DNA of 64,000 bases, taken from contig JAAFYY010000001.1 in assembly GCA_014284505.1 (NCBI GenBank), positions 5,169,845 through 5,233,844 on the forward strand, read 5' to 3'. Made by a program: the position numbers and the translations under genes. The DNA is from Streptacidiphilus sp. 4-A2 (GTDB lineage Bacteria; Actinomycetota; Actinomycetes; Streptomycetales; Streptomycetaceae). Below are positions 1 through 9,605 of the stretch, in pieces (within the stretch, counting starts at the first letter, position 1; the number at the start of each line of letters is the position of its first letter). The notes beneath the pieces are model-generated. The model searched no databases, was not told the origin of the DNA, and saw only the letters and a program-made list of their open reading frames with translations.

Positions 1-2926
1 GAGAAGGACTCCAGCAGACCTGGCCGACCCGCTTGCGGGTCATCTGCACCAGGCCCAGCGAGGTGACCTCGGCCACCTGGTGCTTGGTCGGTCCCGGCCA
101 GGCACTCCAGCAGCCGACGCAGCACCAGGTCGCGGTTGGACTCCAGCACCATGTCGATGAAGTCGATCACGATGATGCCGCGAGGTCGCGCAGCCGCAGC
201 TGACGGACGATCTCCTCGGCCGCCTCGATGTTGTTGCGGGTGACGGTCTCTTCGAGGTTGCCCGCCCTGCCCCGGTGAACTTGCCGGTGTTGAACGTCGA
301 CCACGATCATGGCCTCGGTCTGTCGATCACCAGCGAACCGCCGCTCGGCAGCCAGACCTTGCGGTCCAGCGCCTTCATCAGCTTGCTCGTCGATGCGGTA
401 CGTGGCGAAGACGTCCACCTCGGAGGTCCACCGCTGGAGCCTCGGCGCCAGGTCCGGGGCGACCCCGGCCACGTACTCGTGGATGGTCTCCAGGCGGTGT
501 CGCCGGAGACGATGACCTTGGTGAAGTCCTCGTTGAAGATGTCGCGGACCACCCGGACGGTCATGTCCGGCTCGCCGTAGAGGAGGGTCGCGCGTTGCCG
601 CTGCTGACCTTCTTCTGGATGTCCTCCCACTGCTGCTGAAGCCGCTGGACGTCGCGGGTCAGCTCCTCCCGGAAGCACCTCGGCGGCGGTGCGGACGATG
701 ACGCCCGCGTCGTCGGGGACGATCTTCTTGAGGATGTTCTTCAGCCGGGCCCGCTCGGTGTCCGGCAGCTTGCGGCTGATGCCGGTCATCGAGCCCTCGG
801 GACGTACACCAGGTAGCGGCCGGGCAGCGAGATCTGGCTGGTCAGCCGGGCGCCCTTGTGGCCGATCGGGTCCTTGGAGACCTGGACCAGCACCGACGAG
901 CCGGACTTCAGCACCGACTCGATCCGGCGCGGTCCGCCCTTGACGCCGAGCGCCTGGAAGTTGACCTCACCGGCGTACAGCACCGCGTTGCGGCCCTTGC
1001 CGATGTCGATGAAGGCGGCCTCCATCGACGGCAGCACGTTCTGGACCTTGCCCAGGTACACATTGCCGACGTAGGAGGTGGCCTGCTCCTTGTTGACGTA
1101 GTGCTCGACCAGCACGCCGTCCTCGAGCACGCCGATCTGGGTGCGCTCGCCCGACTGGCGGACCACCATCACCCGCTCGACGGCCTCGCGGCGGGCCAGG
1201 AACTCGGCCTCGGTGATGATCGGCACCCGGCGGCGGCCCTGCTCGCGGCCCTCGCGGCGGCGCTGCTTCTTGGCCTCCAGCCGGGTCGAGCCCTTGATGG
1301 ACTGCACCTCGTCCGGGTCGAACGGCGCGTCGGCGGCGGCGGTCGCGGCGGCCCGGCGGCGCGGCTCGCGGACCTTGACCACGGTGCGCTCCGGGTCGTC
1401 CTCGCTGCTCACGGCCTCGACCTCGACCGAGGCGTCCCCACTGCGGCGGCGACGGCGACGACGGCGACGGCTGGACGCGGACAGCGCCTCGCCGAGCTCG
1501 TCACCCTCCTCGTCGTCCTCCTGGACGCGTCGTGTGTCGGCGGCGGGCTGCTCGTCGGCCGGGGCGGCCTCGAAGTCGTCGCCCTCGCCGCGGCGGCGGC
1601 GACGGCCACCACGGCGGCGGCGGCGCGAGGAGCGGCCGTCGTCACCGGCGAAGTACTCCTGGCGCTCCTGCGCCTCCTGGGCGTCCTCGGCCTCGTCGAG
1701 CTCCTCGGCCTCCTCCAGCTCGGGCTCCGGGCTCAGCGCCGGGGCCTCGAAGGCGGGGGCGGCGGAGACGGCCCGGCGGCGGGTGCGGCGGCGGCCGGTC
1801 GGCTCCTCCTCGGGCTCCTCGGCGGCGGCAGCAGGCGCGGGGGCCTGGACCGGGGCCTGCGCCTTGGCCGGGGCCTGAGCCGCGGCCTTGGCCGGGCGGG
1901 CCGCTTCGGTGCCGAGCGGGGTCCGGCCGGAGGACAGCTGGAAGACGGCGGGCGCGGTCGGCGCGGCCGGGGCGGAGCTGCGGCGGGGCCGACGCACGAC
2001 CTCGTCCTCGGCGGCCTCGGTGTCGGTGTCGGCCTCGGCGGCCTGGGTGACCGGCGCGGCGACGGGCGCGGTGGCCCGGCGACGGCTGCGGCGGCGGCCG
2101 TCCTCGACCGGCTCGGCGCTCGGCTCGCTGCTCTCGGCGCGGTCGTCGGCGCGGGCGGTGTCCTGGTGCGCGGTGTCCTGGCGGGCAGGCTCCTGGCGGG
2201 CGGTCTCCTGGCGCGCGGCCGTACGGGTGACGGCGGCGGGCGGGGTGAAGGCGGCGGCGGGCGCGGCCGGACGGGCTGGCACGACGATCTCGACCGGCTC
2301 CTCGAACACCGGGGCCTGGAAGATCGCGGTGGACGGGCGCACCGCGCGACGGCGGGTGCGGTGCCCCGTGGGCTCCTCCACCGGCGCGGGAGCCGCAGCG
2401 GGCTCGGCCACGGGCTCAGCCTCGGCCTCGGCGGCGTCCTCGGCGGCGGGCAGCTCCTCGGCGACCGGCTCGGCCACGACGGGCTCCGGCACCACCGGCT
2501 GGACTGCGGGCTCGGGCTCGGCGACGGCCTTCTTGCGGGTGCGGCGGGCACGCTTCACCGGCTCGGCGGCAACCAGCTCCTCCGCCTGGGCGGCGGGCTG
2601 GGCGACGGCCGGGTCGGGCACACCCGGCTCGACGGCGGCCTCGGGCTCGGCGACGGCCTCGGCGACGGCCTTCTTGCGGGTGCGGCGGGCACGCTTCACC
2701 GGCTCGGCGGCCGGCTGCTCCGACTCGGCGACAGGCTGAGTGGCGGGCTGCGCGGCAGGCTCTGCGGCGGCCGAGGTGGCGGCGGGGCGGCGGCCGACTC
2801 GGCGGCGGCGCCCTCCGGCGGGCCGGCCGGGCGGCTGGCCGCGCGGCGGCGGCGCGGGGCGGCCTTGGGCGCCGGGGCTTCAGCCGCGGCGGCGTTCTGT
2901 TCGTTCTGCTCGTTGTTATCGGGCAT
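1..2926 (-). CDS. rne: Ribonuclease E/G (3' end beyond window)
   Basis: Endoribonuclease for rRNA maturation and mRNA turnover. Translation starts at the ATG at 2926 (MPDNNEQNEQN). A long low-complexity N-terminal extension rich in Ala, Pro, Glu and Arg follows, with many RRR/RTRR blocks, typical of actinobacterial RNase E where this part scaffolds partners and RNA. The S1 domain is visible at about 1180-800 (VGNVYLGKVQNVLPSMEAAF, FIDIGKGRNAVL, then ARLTSQISLPGRYLV). The catalytic core continues to the window edge (KLPDTERARLKNIL, DFTKVIVSGD, and IDFIDMVLESNRDLVLRRL near 110-170). The frame shifts around 2740-2850, 780-790 and several times below 700. Because the gene is essential in relatives, these are read as base-call errors. 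The extension contains an internal duplication (VKRARRTRKKAVAE at about 2517-2565 and 2652-2700). The C-terminus is outside the window. Confidence 0.93.
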
Positions 2927-3070
2927 CCGGGCGGTTCTCCGTCAGGCCCCGGGCGCCGCGCTCAGGGGCGGGCGCCGCACAGGGGCTCACATGTGTAGAT
3001 CAGCGGCCCGCTGTGCGGTCCCGCTGAAAAGTCTTCTGGTCCGGCCAGTCTTCAGATCTTGGCTGCGCCG

Positions 3071-3093
3071 AGCCGTACCAGTCGGGTACGGCT
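3071..3093. promoter_or_regulatory. Hairpin upstream of rne
   Basis: Perfect 9-bp inverted repeat AGCCGTACC / GGTACGGCT with a 5-base loop. It lies in the 285-bp gap between the DUF2344 gene and rne. It could be an operator dyad or part of the rne 5' leader; the sequence does not decide. Confidence 0.4.
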
Positions 3094-3102
3094 GGTGTCC
3101 GG

Positions 3103-3123
3103 GCCCCGGGTGGCTCCCGGGGC
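3103..3123 (-). terminator. Hairpin after the DUF2344 gene
   Basis: GCCCCGGG-TGGCT-CCCGGGGC, a perfect 8-bp stem about 90 bases past the stop of the minus-strand DUF2344 gene and before rne. It is a plausible partial terminator separating the two genes. Confidence 0.45.
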
Positions 3124-3211
3124 ACCGCACCAGCGCGGTGGAGTCCTTCGACGACGAGCCGCGATGCACCGGTGGTGGTGCAGGGCGCGGGCCAGACCGG
3201 CCGACCGCCGC

Positions 3212-4006
3212 CTACACGGGCTGCGGCTCGGCCGCCTCCGTTGGGAGGGCCTCTGCCGCGCCACGGTCGGGCGCGAACGGGTCGGTCACCGCACCGGACT
3301 CCTCGTCTAGCGGCCCCTGCGCCAGCCTGGTCACCCCAGCGGGGACCGGCAGCGCCAGGTCGGCCGTCACGCGAAGACCGGACAGGACGTCATCGGGTCG
3401 CACGGCGGGTGTTACGTGCCGAACAACCAGCCGCAGTATCGCACAGCCACGGCCTGCGGGGATATCGGTACTACTTTCCACCGACCCGGACATACCCGTG
3501 CCGACCTGCGATTCGGCCAGTTCGAGTGCTGCCACGGGCCCGCGCGCGTCGAAGCGGCGGACGCCGTTCTTGGTCAGCCGCTCGACCTCGACGCTCTCCT
3601 GCGCGAGGAAGGCGGCGACGGCGGCACGCACCGTCTCCGGCTCCACCCCTTCGAGCTTGAGCTCCCACACCGAGGCTTCCAGCCGCTCCGTGAAGTTCGG
3701 GGTGCGGACCTCGACCGCGTCGATCACGTCCAGGCCGACCGGCAGCGACTCGTCCAGCTGCGCACGCAGCTGCTCCGGGTCGCGGTGGGCGCTGAGCGCC
3801 AGCTCCACATACTCGGCCTCGCTGGCGGAGCCGGTGGAGGCCGCGTTGGCGAAGCTGATCCGCGGGTGCGGCGAGAAGCCCGCCGAGTACGCCATCGGCA
3901 CGGCCGAGCGGCGCAGCGCGCGCTCAAGCGCCCGCTGGAAGTCACGGTGGCTGGTGAAGCGCAGACGGCCGCGCTTGGTGTAGCGCAGACGGATGCGTTG
4001 CACCAC
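3212..4006 (-). CDS. DUF2344 / radical-SAM-linked protein (TIGR03936)
   Basis: 264-residue protein opening MVQRIRLRYTKRGRLRFTSH with HRDFQRALERALRR and YSAGFSPHPRISF, the signature start of the TIGR03936/DUF2344 family. In most genomes this protein is fused to, or encoded next to, the TIGR03960 radical-SAM protein, and the pair lies upstream of rne. The molecular role is not established; an RNA-modification role is often proposed. Here the expected partner is 41 kb away (45285-47246), with the polyketide region in between, although both genes and rne keep the same strand. The reading frame is intact and the length is typical. The C-terminal tail is acidic and proline-rich and less conserved. 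Confidence 0.88.
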   Translation of the reverse strand: MVQRIRLRYTKRGRLRFTSHRDFQRALERALRRSAVPMAYSAGFSPHPRISFANAASTGSASEAEYVELALSAHRDPEQLRAQLDESLPVGLDVIDAVEVRTPNFTERLEASVWELKLEGVEPETVRAAVAAFLAQESVEVERLTKNGVRRFDARGPVAALELAESQVGTGMSGSVESSTDIPAGRGCAILRLVVRHVTPAVRPDDVLSGLRVTADLALPVPAGVTRLAQGPLDEESGAVTDPFAPDRGAAEALPTEAAEPQPV

Positions 4007-4123
4007 CGGGGCGGGCGGCGGACCGTCGGGCGTGCGGCGTGCCAGTGCGCTCAGTCCTTAGGAAGCAGGGACGGGTGTACACCCCAAGGGTACGCGGCCC
4101 GGGGTGTCCGCCGTTCCGCGGCG

Positions 4124-4382
4124 TTTCCGGGCCGGTGTTTCCGGGCCGGTGTTTCCGGGCCGGTGTTTCCGGGCCGGTGTTTCCGGGCCGGTGTTTCCGG
4201 GCCGGTGTTTCCGGGCCGGTGTTTCCGGGCCGGTGTTTCCGGGCCGGTGTTTCCGGGCCGGTGTTTCCGGGCCGGTGTTTCCGGGCCGGTGTTTCCGGGC
4301 CGGTGTTTCCGGGCCGGTGTTTCCGGGCCGGTGTTTCCGGGCCGGTGTTTCCGGGCCGGTGTTTCCGGGCCGGTGTTTCCGG
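4124..4382. repeat. 14-bp minisatellite, about 18.5 copies
   Basis: Perfect head-to-tail array of the unit TTTCCGGGCCGGTG, running from 4124 to the half unit ending at 4382. It fills most of the gap between the DUF2344 start (4006, minus) and the VOC gene start (4466, plus). The unit length is not a multiple of three and contains no stop in several frames, so apparent long reading frames across it on both strands are artefacts. It sits exactly at the left border between conserved and accessory DNA. The remainder of 4007-4465 shows nothing recognisable besides the VOC ribosome-binding site. Confidence 0.97.
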
Positions 4383-4465
4383 CGCGCGCTTGGGCAGACC
4401 GCCCGGTGGGATCCGGCGCACAGGACGTACGGACAGGCCTGCCGGCCGGGACACGGGAGACAGCA

Positions 4466-4816
4466 ATGATCGGCAAGGTTCAGGCGTATGCCCTCGACTG
4501 CCCGGATCCGGTGGCCCTGGCCGCCTTCTACGCGGGGCTGGTCGGCGGCGAGGTCGTCGACGACGGCTCCGAGTGGGTGGAGCTGAAGGGCAGCGGACTG
4601 TGCTTCCAGCGGGTCCCGGACTACCGTTCCCCGTCCTGGCCGGGCCAGGACCAGCCGCAGCAGGCGCATCTCGACATCGAGGTCACCGACCTGGAGGCCG
4701 CCCAGGCCCGGGTGCTGGCCCTGGGCGCGACCCTGCTGGAGGACTTCTCCGGCACCAAGGGCTGGCGCGTCTTCGCCGACCCGGCCGGGCACCCGTTCTG
4801 CCTCTGCCGCGCCTGA
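4466..4816 (+). CDS. VOC-superfamily (glyoxalase-like) protein
   Basis: 116-residue single-module vicinal-oxygen-chelate protein. It begins MIGKVQAYALDCPDP, followed by the usual beta-alpha-beta pattern (FYAGLVGGEVVDDGSEWVEL, then AHLDIEVTDLEAAQARVLAL) and ends DPAGHPFCLCRA, the typical glyoxalase-like ending. The start is the ATG at 4466, preceded by ACGGGAGACAGCA as ribosome-binding site. Members include bleomycin-type binding proteins, dioxygenases and isomerases. The Streptomyces subfamily with this ending has no assigned substrate. The frame is intact. It lies immediately after the minisatellite and converges with the PhzF-like gene (40-base gap). Confidence 0.85.
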   Translation: MIGKVQAYALDCPDPVALAAFYAGLVGGEVVDDGSEWVELKGSGLCFQRVPDYRSPSWPGQDQPQQAHLDIEVTDLEAAQARVLALGATLLEDFSGTKGWRVFADPAGHPFCLCRA

Positions 4817-4856
4817 CCCGGCCGGGCAGGCCTGACCCAGCGGGGCGTAAGGCGCT

Positions 4857-5593
4857 TCAGAGCCGACGGAGCTCCACTGCGGCGACCCGGCCGCCGACCT
4901 CGATGCCGCCGTCCGGCTGCGGCCGGGTCAGGATCTGCGAGCCGACGCCCTGGCGGATGTCCAGCGGGCGCCGGAGCTCCGCGGTGAGCACCACGGCCGC
5001 CGCGCCGGTGGCCTCGTCCTCGATGACGGCGTCGCCCCGGCGCGGGAAGGCGCGGGCGCGGACCTGGCCGGCGGTCTCGTCGGCCCAGGCCCAGGCGTAG
5101 AGCCAGCCGGTGCCGGGCGGCGGCGCGGGCAGCGCGTCGACCTCGGCCACCGAGTCGTGGCGCCGGGTGGTGCGGCCGGAGGCCCATGCGGCCCGGCCGG
5201 TGATCCAGTCGAGTTCACCGTCCCAGCGGCAGGGCACCCGTCCGGCCGCCACCCGCAGCTCGGCCGGTGCGGCGCCCTCGGTGCGCAGCAGCCAGGCGGC
5301 GCCCACCAGCGGATGTCCGGCGAAGGGCAGCCGGACGCTCGGGGTGTAGATGTCCACCGTCACGGCGTCCGCCGCGCCGGCAGGGGCTGCATCGGCGGGG
5401 ACTGCATCGGTGGGGCTGCGTCCTCCATGAAGACGGTCTCGCTGAAGCCCAGTTCGGCGGCGAGGGCCTGCCTGGCGGCGGTACCGGGCACCGTCGCGCC
5501 GTCGCGGACGACGCCGAGCAGGTTGCCCCCGCCGCCGTCCGGTCCGCAGAACACGCGCAGCACATGCAGTTCGATTTTCCCGTGTTCGGTCAT
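4857..5593 (-). CDS. PhzF-family isomerase-like protein
   Basis: About 245 residues. It starts at ATG 5593 (MTEHGKIELHVLRVFCG), with the family patterns GNLLGVV, LGFSETVFM, TPSVRLPFAGHPLVGAAWLL and, near the C-terminus, EDEATGAAAVVL. These match the PhzF/DapF-like two-domain fold; GHP..GAAW is the most diagnostic block. PhzF itself isomerises trans-2,3-dihydro-3-hydroxyanthranilate in phenazine synthesis, but most family members have unknown substrates and no phenazine genes are nearby. A one-base frame change near 5370, in the proline-rich stretch before TPSVRLPF, joins two frames of one gene. The 289 bases between its start and the phospholipase gene show no other gene. Confidence 0.82.
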
Positions 5594-5882
5594 CCCGCGA
5601 TTGAAGCAGACCACTCCGGCCTTACGGTCCGTCCGAAATTCAGGACATCTCCTGACGATCTGTACGCAACCAGGGACAGCGCAATGTCCGCGACACGAAG
5701 TGTTCTCCGGCAAGCCCCCTGCTGGTAGCGATGGCCACCCCCTGATCAGGCCACAGTGCGGTGCGCCCTCAGGCCGTGGCGGCGCACTGCACCAGATCAG
5801 CCGAAGAGAGCCCCAGCACCATGGACCAGCAACCGCAGTCTTCCGCCCGTCCCCGACGGCCCCGGTCTCAACCAGCAGAGTC

Positions 5883-7925
5883 GTGAGCCGTCGTACGTTC
5901 ATGGCCGCCTCGGCCGTGCCGCCGCCGTCGGTGGCCACCGTGGGCTCCCTGGCCGATGCCGCGCAGGCCTCCGCCGCCCCGGCCGCCGAGGGCGCCGCCG
6001 CCACACGGCGCACCAGCCCAAGCCCAAGCTGACGCACACAGCGACGCCAAGCACATCGTCGTGCTGATGCAGGAGAACCGCAGCTTCGACCACTACTACG
6101 GCACCCTCGCGCGTGCGCGGCTTCGCGGACCGGGCCACCATCGAACTCGCGGGCGGCTACAGCGTCTTCGACCAGCCGAACGGCAGCGGGCGCAGTACCC
6201 CTGGGCGTTCAGCGCGACCAGCCCGGCCGGCGGCGCCGACCCGGAGCTGGCGCAGTGCAACGGCGACCTCGCGCACAGCTGGTCGGACCAGCACGCCGCG
6301 TGGAACAACGGCAAGCTCGACTCCTGGGTCGCGGCCAAGGGCAATGTCCGGACGCTGGGTCACCTCCAGCGCGCCGACATCCCGTTCCACTACGCGCTGG
6401 CCGACAACTGGACCATCTGCGACGCGTACCACTGCTCGATCCTGTCGGCGACCGGCCCGAACCGCACCTACCTGTGGTCCGGCATGATCGACCCGGCGGG
6501 CACCGCCGGCGGCCCGGCCTACAACGGCGGCGACGAGTCCGGCCTGAAGTGGCAGACCTACGCCGAGGCGCTGCAGAACGCCGGGGAGCTGGAAGGTCTA
6601 CCAGAACGCCTCCGACAACTTCGGCGACAACGGGCTGGCCTACTTCAACCAGTTCACCTCCGCGTCCGCGAGCAGCCCGCTGGCCCAGTACGGCATGGCT
6701 CGGTGCCCAGCACCGGCAACACCTCGACATCGCCAACGCGATCCGCGCCGACGTCCTCTCCGGCAACCTGCCGCAGGTCTCCTGGGTGGTCGCCGACCAG
6801 CAGAGCTCGGAGCACCCGTACGCGACCCCGCAGGACGGCGCGCACTTCGTGCACCTGGTCATGGACGCCCTGAACGCCGACCCGGACGTCTTCAACTCGA
6901 CCGTGCTGTTCCTCAACTACGACGAGAACGACGGCTTCTTCGACCACGTCCCGCCGCCCGCCGCGCCGGCCGGCACCGCCGGAGAGTTCTACTCCGGGAC
7001 CAACATCGGCCTTGGCATCCGGGTGCCGATGACGGTCATCTCGCCCTGGAGCCGCGGCGGTTGGGTCAACTCCGAGGTGTTCGACCACACCTCGGTGATC
7101 CAGTTCCTGGAGGTCTGGACGAAGGCCATCGGCAAGCCCGCGACCTGCCCGAACATCAGCGACTGGCGCCGCGCCGTCTGCGGTGACCTCACCAGCACGC
7201 TGGACTTCAGCAAGCCGGTCTTCGGCATGCCGCAGCTCCCGGACACCACCGCCACCATCTGGCCCCTGTGGCCCGCTGCCCAACCCCTCGCCGGTCGACA
7301 ACGCGCTGCCGGTGCAGGAGTCGGGCACCCGTCCGGCCCGGGCGCTGCCGTACCAGCCCAACGCGAACCTGAGCAAGTACACGGCGGGCAGCGGCGGTTC
7401 GGCGCAGGTGTGGATCGAGATGGACAACACCGGCCCGAGGCCAGGAACACCGCGCACTTCGCGGTGTACGCCAACGCCTACCGTGGCGGCGGCCCCTGGC
7501 AGTACACGGTGCCGGCCGGCGGCACGGTCAGCGACTTCTTCAACGTCGGTACCGGCTACGGCAACGGGCAGTACGACCTCACGGTCACCGGCCCGAACCG
7601 CTTCCTGCGCCGCTTCACCGGCAACGCCACCACCCCGAGCGCGCAGCTCGCGGTGACCGCCGACAACGAGGGCAACGGCCTGCACTTCACCCTCGCCAAC
7701 ACCGGCACCTCGATCGCGGTGTTCACGGTCACCCCGAACAACTACCAGACCGGCAAGCCGGTCCAGTACGTGGTCAAGCCCGGCCGCGACAACCGGCACA
7801 GCGTGGACATCCACGGCTCGGCCGAGGGCTGGTACGACGTGACCCTGACCTGTGACCTGGACCCGTCCTGGTCGCAGCGCTACACCGGCCACGTCGAGAA
7901 CGGCCGCCACAGCATCAGCGGCTGA
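5883..7925 (+). CDS. Phospholipase C, phosphoesterase family, Tat-exported (copy 1)
   Basis: About 680 residues, secreted. GTG 5883 opens VSRRTFMAASA, a twin-arginine signal, followed by an alanine-rich stretch. The phosphoesterase core (PF04185-like) shows the metal-binding opening VLMQENRSFDHYYGTL at about 6060, then TICDAYHCSILSATGPNR, FLNYDENDGFFDHVPPP (about 6915) and RVPMTVISPWSRGGWVNSE. Two C-terminal beta-sandwich repeats (DUF756-like; QYDLTVTGPNRFLRRF and WYDVTLTCDLDPSWSQRYTG) complete the phosphocholine-specific PLC/acid-phosphatase architecture. Frames change at about 6035, 6110, 6590, 6700, 7270 and 7440, but homology to the second copy (42953-45012) is continuous, so sequencing error is likelier than decay. 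The start is uncertain because its ribosome-binding site is weak. Confidence 0.85.
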
Positions 7926-7939
7926 CATAGCGTCAATCA

Positions 7940-7972
7940 AGGGCTCCGGGCCGGACTTTGGCCCGGAGCCCT
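7940..7972 (+). terminator. Terminator between phospholipase and dinB
   Basis: AGGGCTCCGGGCC-GGACTTT-GGCCCGGAGCCCT, a perfect 13-bp stem 14 bases after the phospholipase stop. It can serve both the plus-strand phospholipase and the converging minus-strand dinB gene. Confidence 0.85.
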
Positions 7973-7979
7973 GCCGTCC

Positions 7980-8489
7980 TCAGGCTCCGACGGTGCCGTC
8001 GATGCCCTCGCGCAGGAAGTCCGCGTGGCCGTTGTGGCGGCCGTACTCCAGCAGCACATGGACCATCACCATCCGCAGCGACACCTCCTCCTCCCAGCGC
8101 GGCTGATACCCGGCCCGGTCGAAGGAGTCCGACTCGCGCTCGATCCGGCGCGAGTTCTCCACCTCCGCCTCCCAGGCCGCGAACGCCTCCGCCCGGGTCG
8201 ACCGGCTCGCGTCGTAGGCGGCCTGGAAGTCGACCTTGTCGGACCAGACCATGGGCGCGTCGTGATCCTCGAACGTCCGGCGGAACCAGGTGCGCTCCAC
8301 CTCCGCCATGTGCCGCACCAGCCCGAGCAGCGACAGCGTCGACGGCGGCGACGACCGGAGCCGCAACTCCTCGTCACCGAGCCCCTCGCACTTCATCACC
8401 AGCGTCTGCCGCTGGTAGTCCAGAAAGGCCCGCAGCATCTCGCGCTCACTGCCGAAGTGGGGCGGCCCCACGCGGTTGTCGGTGCTCAT
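7980..8489 (-). CDS. DinB-family protein (DUF664 type)
   Basis: 169 residues starting MSTDNRVGPPHFGSEREML at ATG 8489. It is a four-helix DinB/DUF664 protein; LGLVRHMAEVERTWFRRTF and VLLEYGRHNGHADFLREGIDG supply the metal-binding histidines. Relatives include mycothiol-dependent transferases and many uncharacterised thiol transferases. Before the IS inserted, the TetR gene upstream would have ended about 12 bases before this start, so the two probably formed an operon. The IS at 8521 now separates dinB from that promoter by 1.7 kb. A ~155-bp copy of the tetR/dinB junction lies at 38717-38873. Confidence 0.85.
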   Translation of the reverse strand: MSTDNRVGPPHFGSEREMLRAFLDYQRQTLVMKCEGLGDEELRLRSSPPSTLSLLGLVRHMAEVERTWFRRTFEDHDAPMVWSDKVDFQAAYDASRSTRAEAFAAWEAEVENSRRIERESDSFDRAGYQPRWEEEVSLRMVMVHVLLEYGRHNGHADFLREGIDGTVGA

Positions 8490-8520
8490 CAGTCGTACTC
8501 CTCATCCGTGCCTGTCCTCA
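8398..8520. repeat. Left flanking direct repeat, dinB-side half
   Basis: This 123-bp segment (5' end of dinB and its upstream bases) recurs in the same orientation at 38717-38839 with very few substitutions (for example TAG/CAG after GCCGCTGG). Its continuation lies beyond the IS, at 10190-10220. Together they form the left copy of the repeat bracketing the polyketide cluster. Confidence 0.92.
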
Positions 8521-8671
8521 GAAGCGATTCCCAAACCGAGGGACACGACTGACACTCGAACTTCCGTGCCTATCAGGCTCGTTCGGGTGATCGCTCCGCG
8601 GCCGGCGCATAGAAGAAGGGCCTCCTGCGCAGTTCGGTGATGTCGAGTCAACGAACCATCAGGAGGCCCTG

Positions 8672-9605
8672 GTGTCCCACTGTGCCGTGTTCGCTCCGTC
8701 CGCGTCCAGCTCCGGCATGTCGTGCGATTGCCTCGCACACCGGCTCGGGAATGCCGCTGACCAGCCCGACCGAACCCGCCGCTACGGCTCCGACCTGACC
8801 GACGCGGAGTGGGCGATCGTGCGGCCGCTGCTGCCGGTCCCGGCCTGGCTGAACGGACGCGGCGGCCGCCCGGAGGGCTATTGCCACCGGCAGATGATCG
8901 ACGCCGTGCGCTACCTGGTCACCGAGGGCGTGCGCTGGGCCGGCCTGCCCGCCGACTTCCCAAGTGGCGAGCGGCATACCGGTTCTTCCGCCGCTGGCGC
9001 GACAACGACTACACCAAGGAGCTCTACGGCCGACTGCGCAAGATGCTGCGCGAACTGGCCGGCAAGAAGGAAGAACCCACCGCCGCGATCATCGACTCGC
9101 AGTCGGTCAAGGCTGACGCCACCGTCGGCGCCGCCACCCGCGGCTACGACGCCGGGAAGAAAATCAACGGCCGCAAACGACACATCGCCGTGGACACCCT
9201 CGGCCTGCTGCTGGCCGTGATCGTCACCGCCGCGTCGGTCAAGGACAACGACGCCGGCCGCGACCTCCTGGAACAACTGCGCGCCGAACACCACCGCATC
9301 ACTCTGGTCTGGGCCGACGGCGCCTACACCGGCTGGCTGGTCACCTTCGCCCACGCCGTCCTGACCCTCGCTGACCGTCGTCAAGCGCAGCGACGACGCC
9401 AAGGGTTCGTGGTGCTTCCGCGCCGCTGGGTCGTGGAGCGCAGTTTTTCCTGGCTGATCCGGGCCCGGCGGCTGGCCCGGGACTACGAGACCCGCATCGA
9501 CAGTGCCGAGGCGATGGCCTGGTGGCCGCGAGCATCCCGGCCACCCGCCGCCTGGCCCGCTCCGGCCGACCAGCACCGCGCCGCGTCAAGCGGCCCGCGG
9601 CCTGA
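8672..9605 (+). CDS. IS5-family DDE transposase
   Basis: About 310 residues. The N-terminal domain (YGSDLTDAEWAIVRPLLP, MIDAVRYLVTEGVRWAGLP, YRFFRRWRD) is the DUF4096-like helix-turn-helix of this family. The catalytic triad appears as AAIIDSQSVKAD (first Asp), LVWADGAYTGW (second Asp) and RRWVVERSFSWLIRARRLARDYE (Glu with the Y-2-R-3-E-6-R pattern). One frame change lies at about 8970. A compensated pair lies around 9370-9400, where the alternative frame restores VVKRSDDAKGFVVLP, and another near 9520. Each may be an error or reflect inactivation, so activity is uncertain. The stop at 9605 overlaps the converging passenger gene by 20 bases. Confidence 0.9.

Noticed and set aside
858..3983. 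A 1,041-codon open frame on the plus strand
   Set aside because: It lies opposite rne and the DUF2344 gene. Its Gly/Leu/Arg-rich sequence is the expected mirror of GC-rich coding DNA, with no recognisable domain.
4124..4382. CRISPR array
   Set aside because: The repeats are 14 bp, head to tail, with no spacers, and no cas genes are nearby.
4039..5100. Several open frames on both strands across the 14-bp repeat (for example FRAGVSGPVFPGRC repeats and RKHRPGNTGPETPA repeats)
   Set aside because: They exist only because the repeat unit lacks stops; the unit has no coding periodicity and no start with a ribosome-binding site.
5883..7925. Phospholipase copy 1 as a pseudogene
   Set aside because: Homology is continuous across all frame changes and essential genes in the same window show the same kind of shifts, so errors are the simpler explanation.
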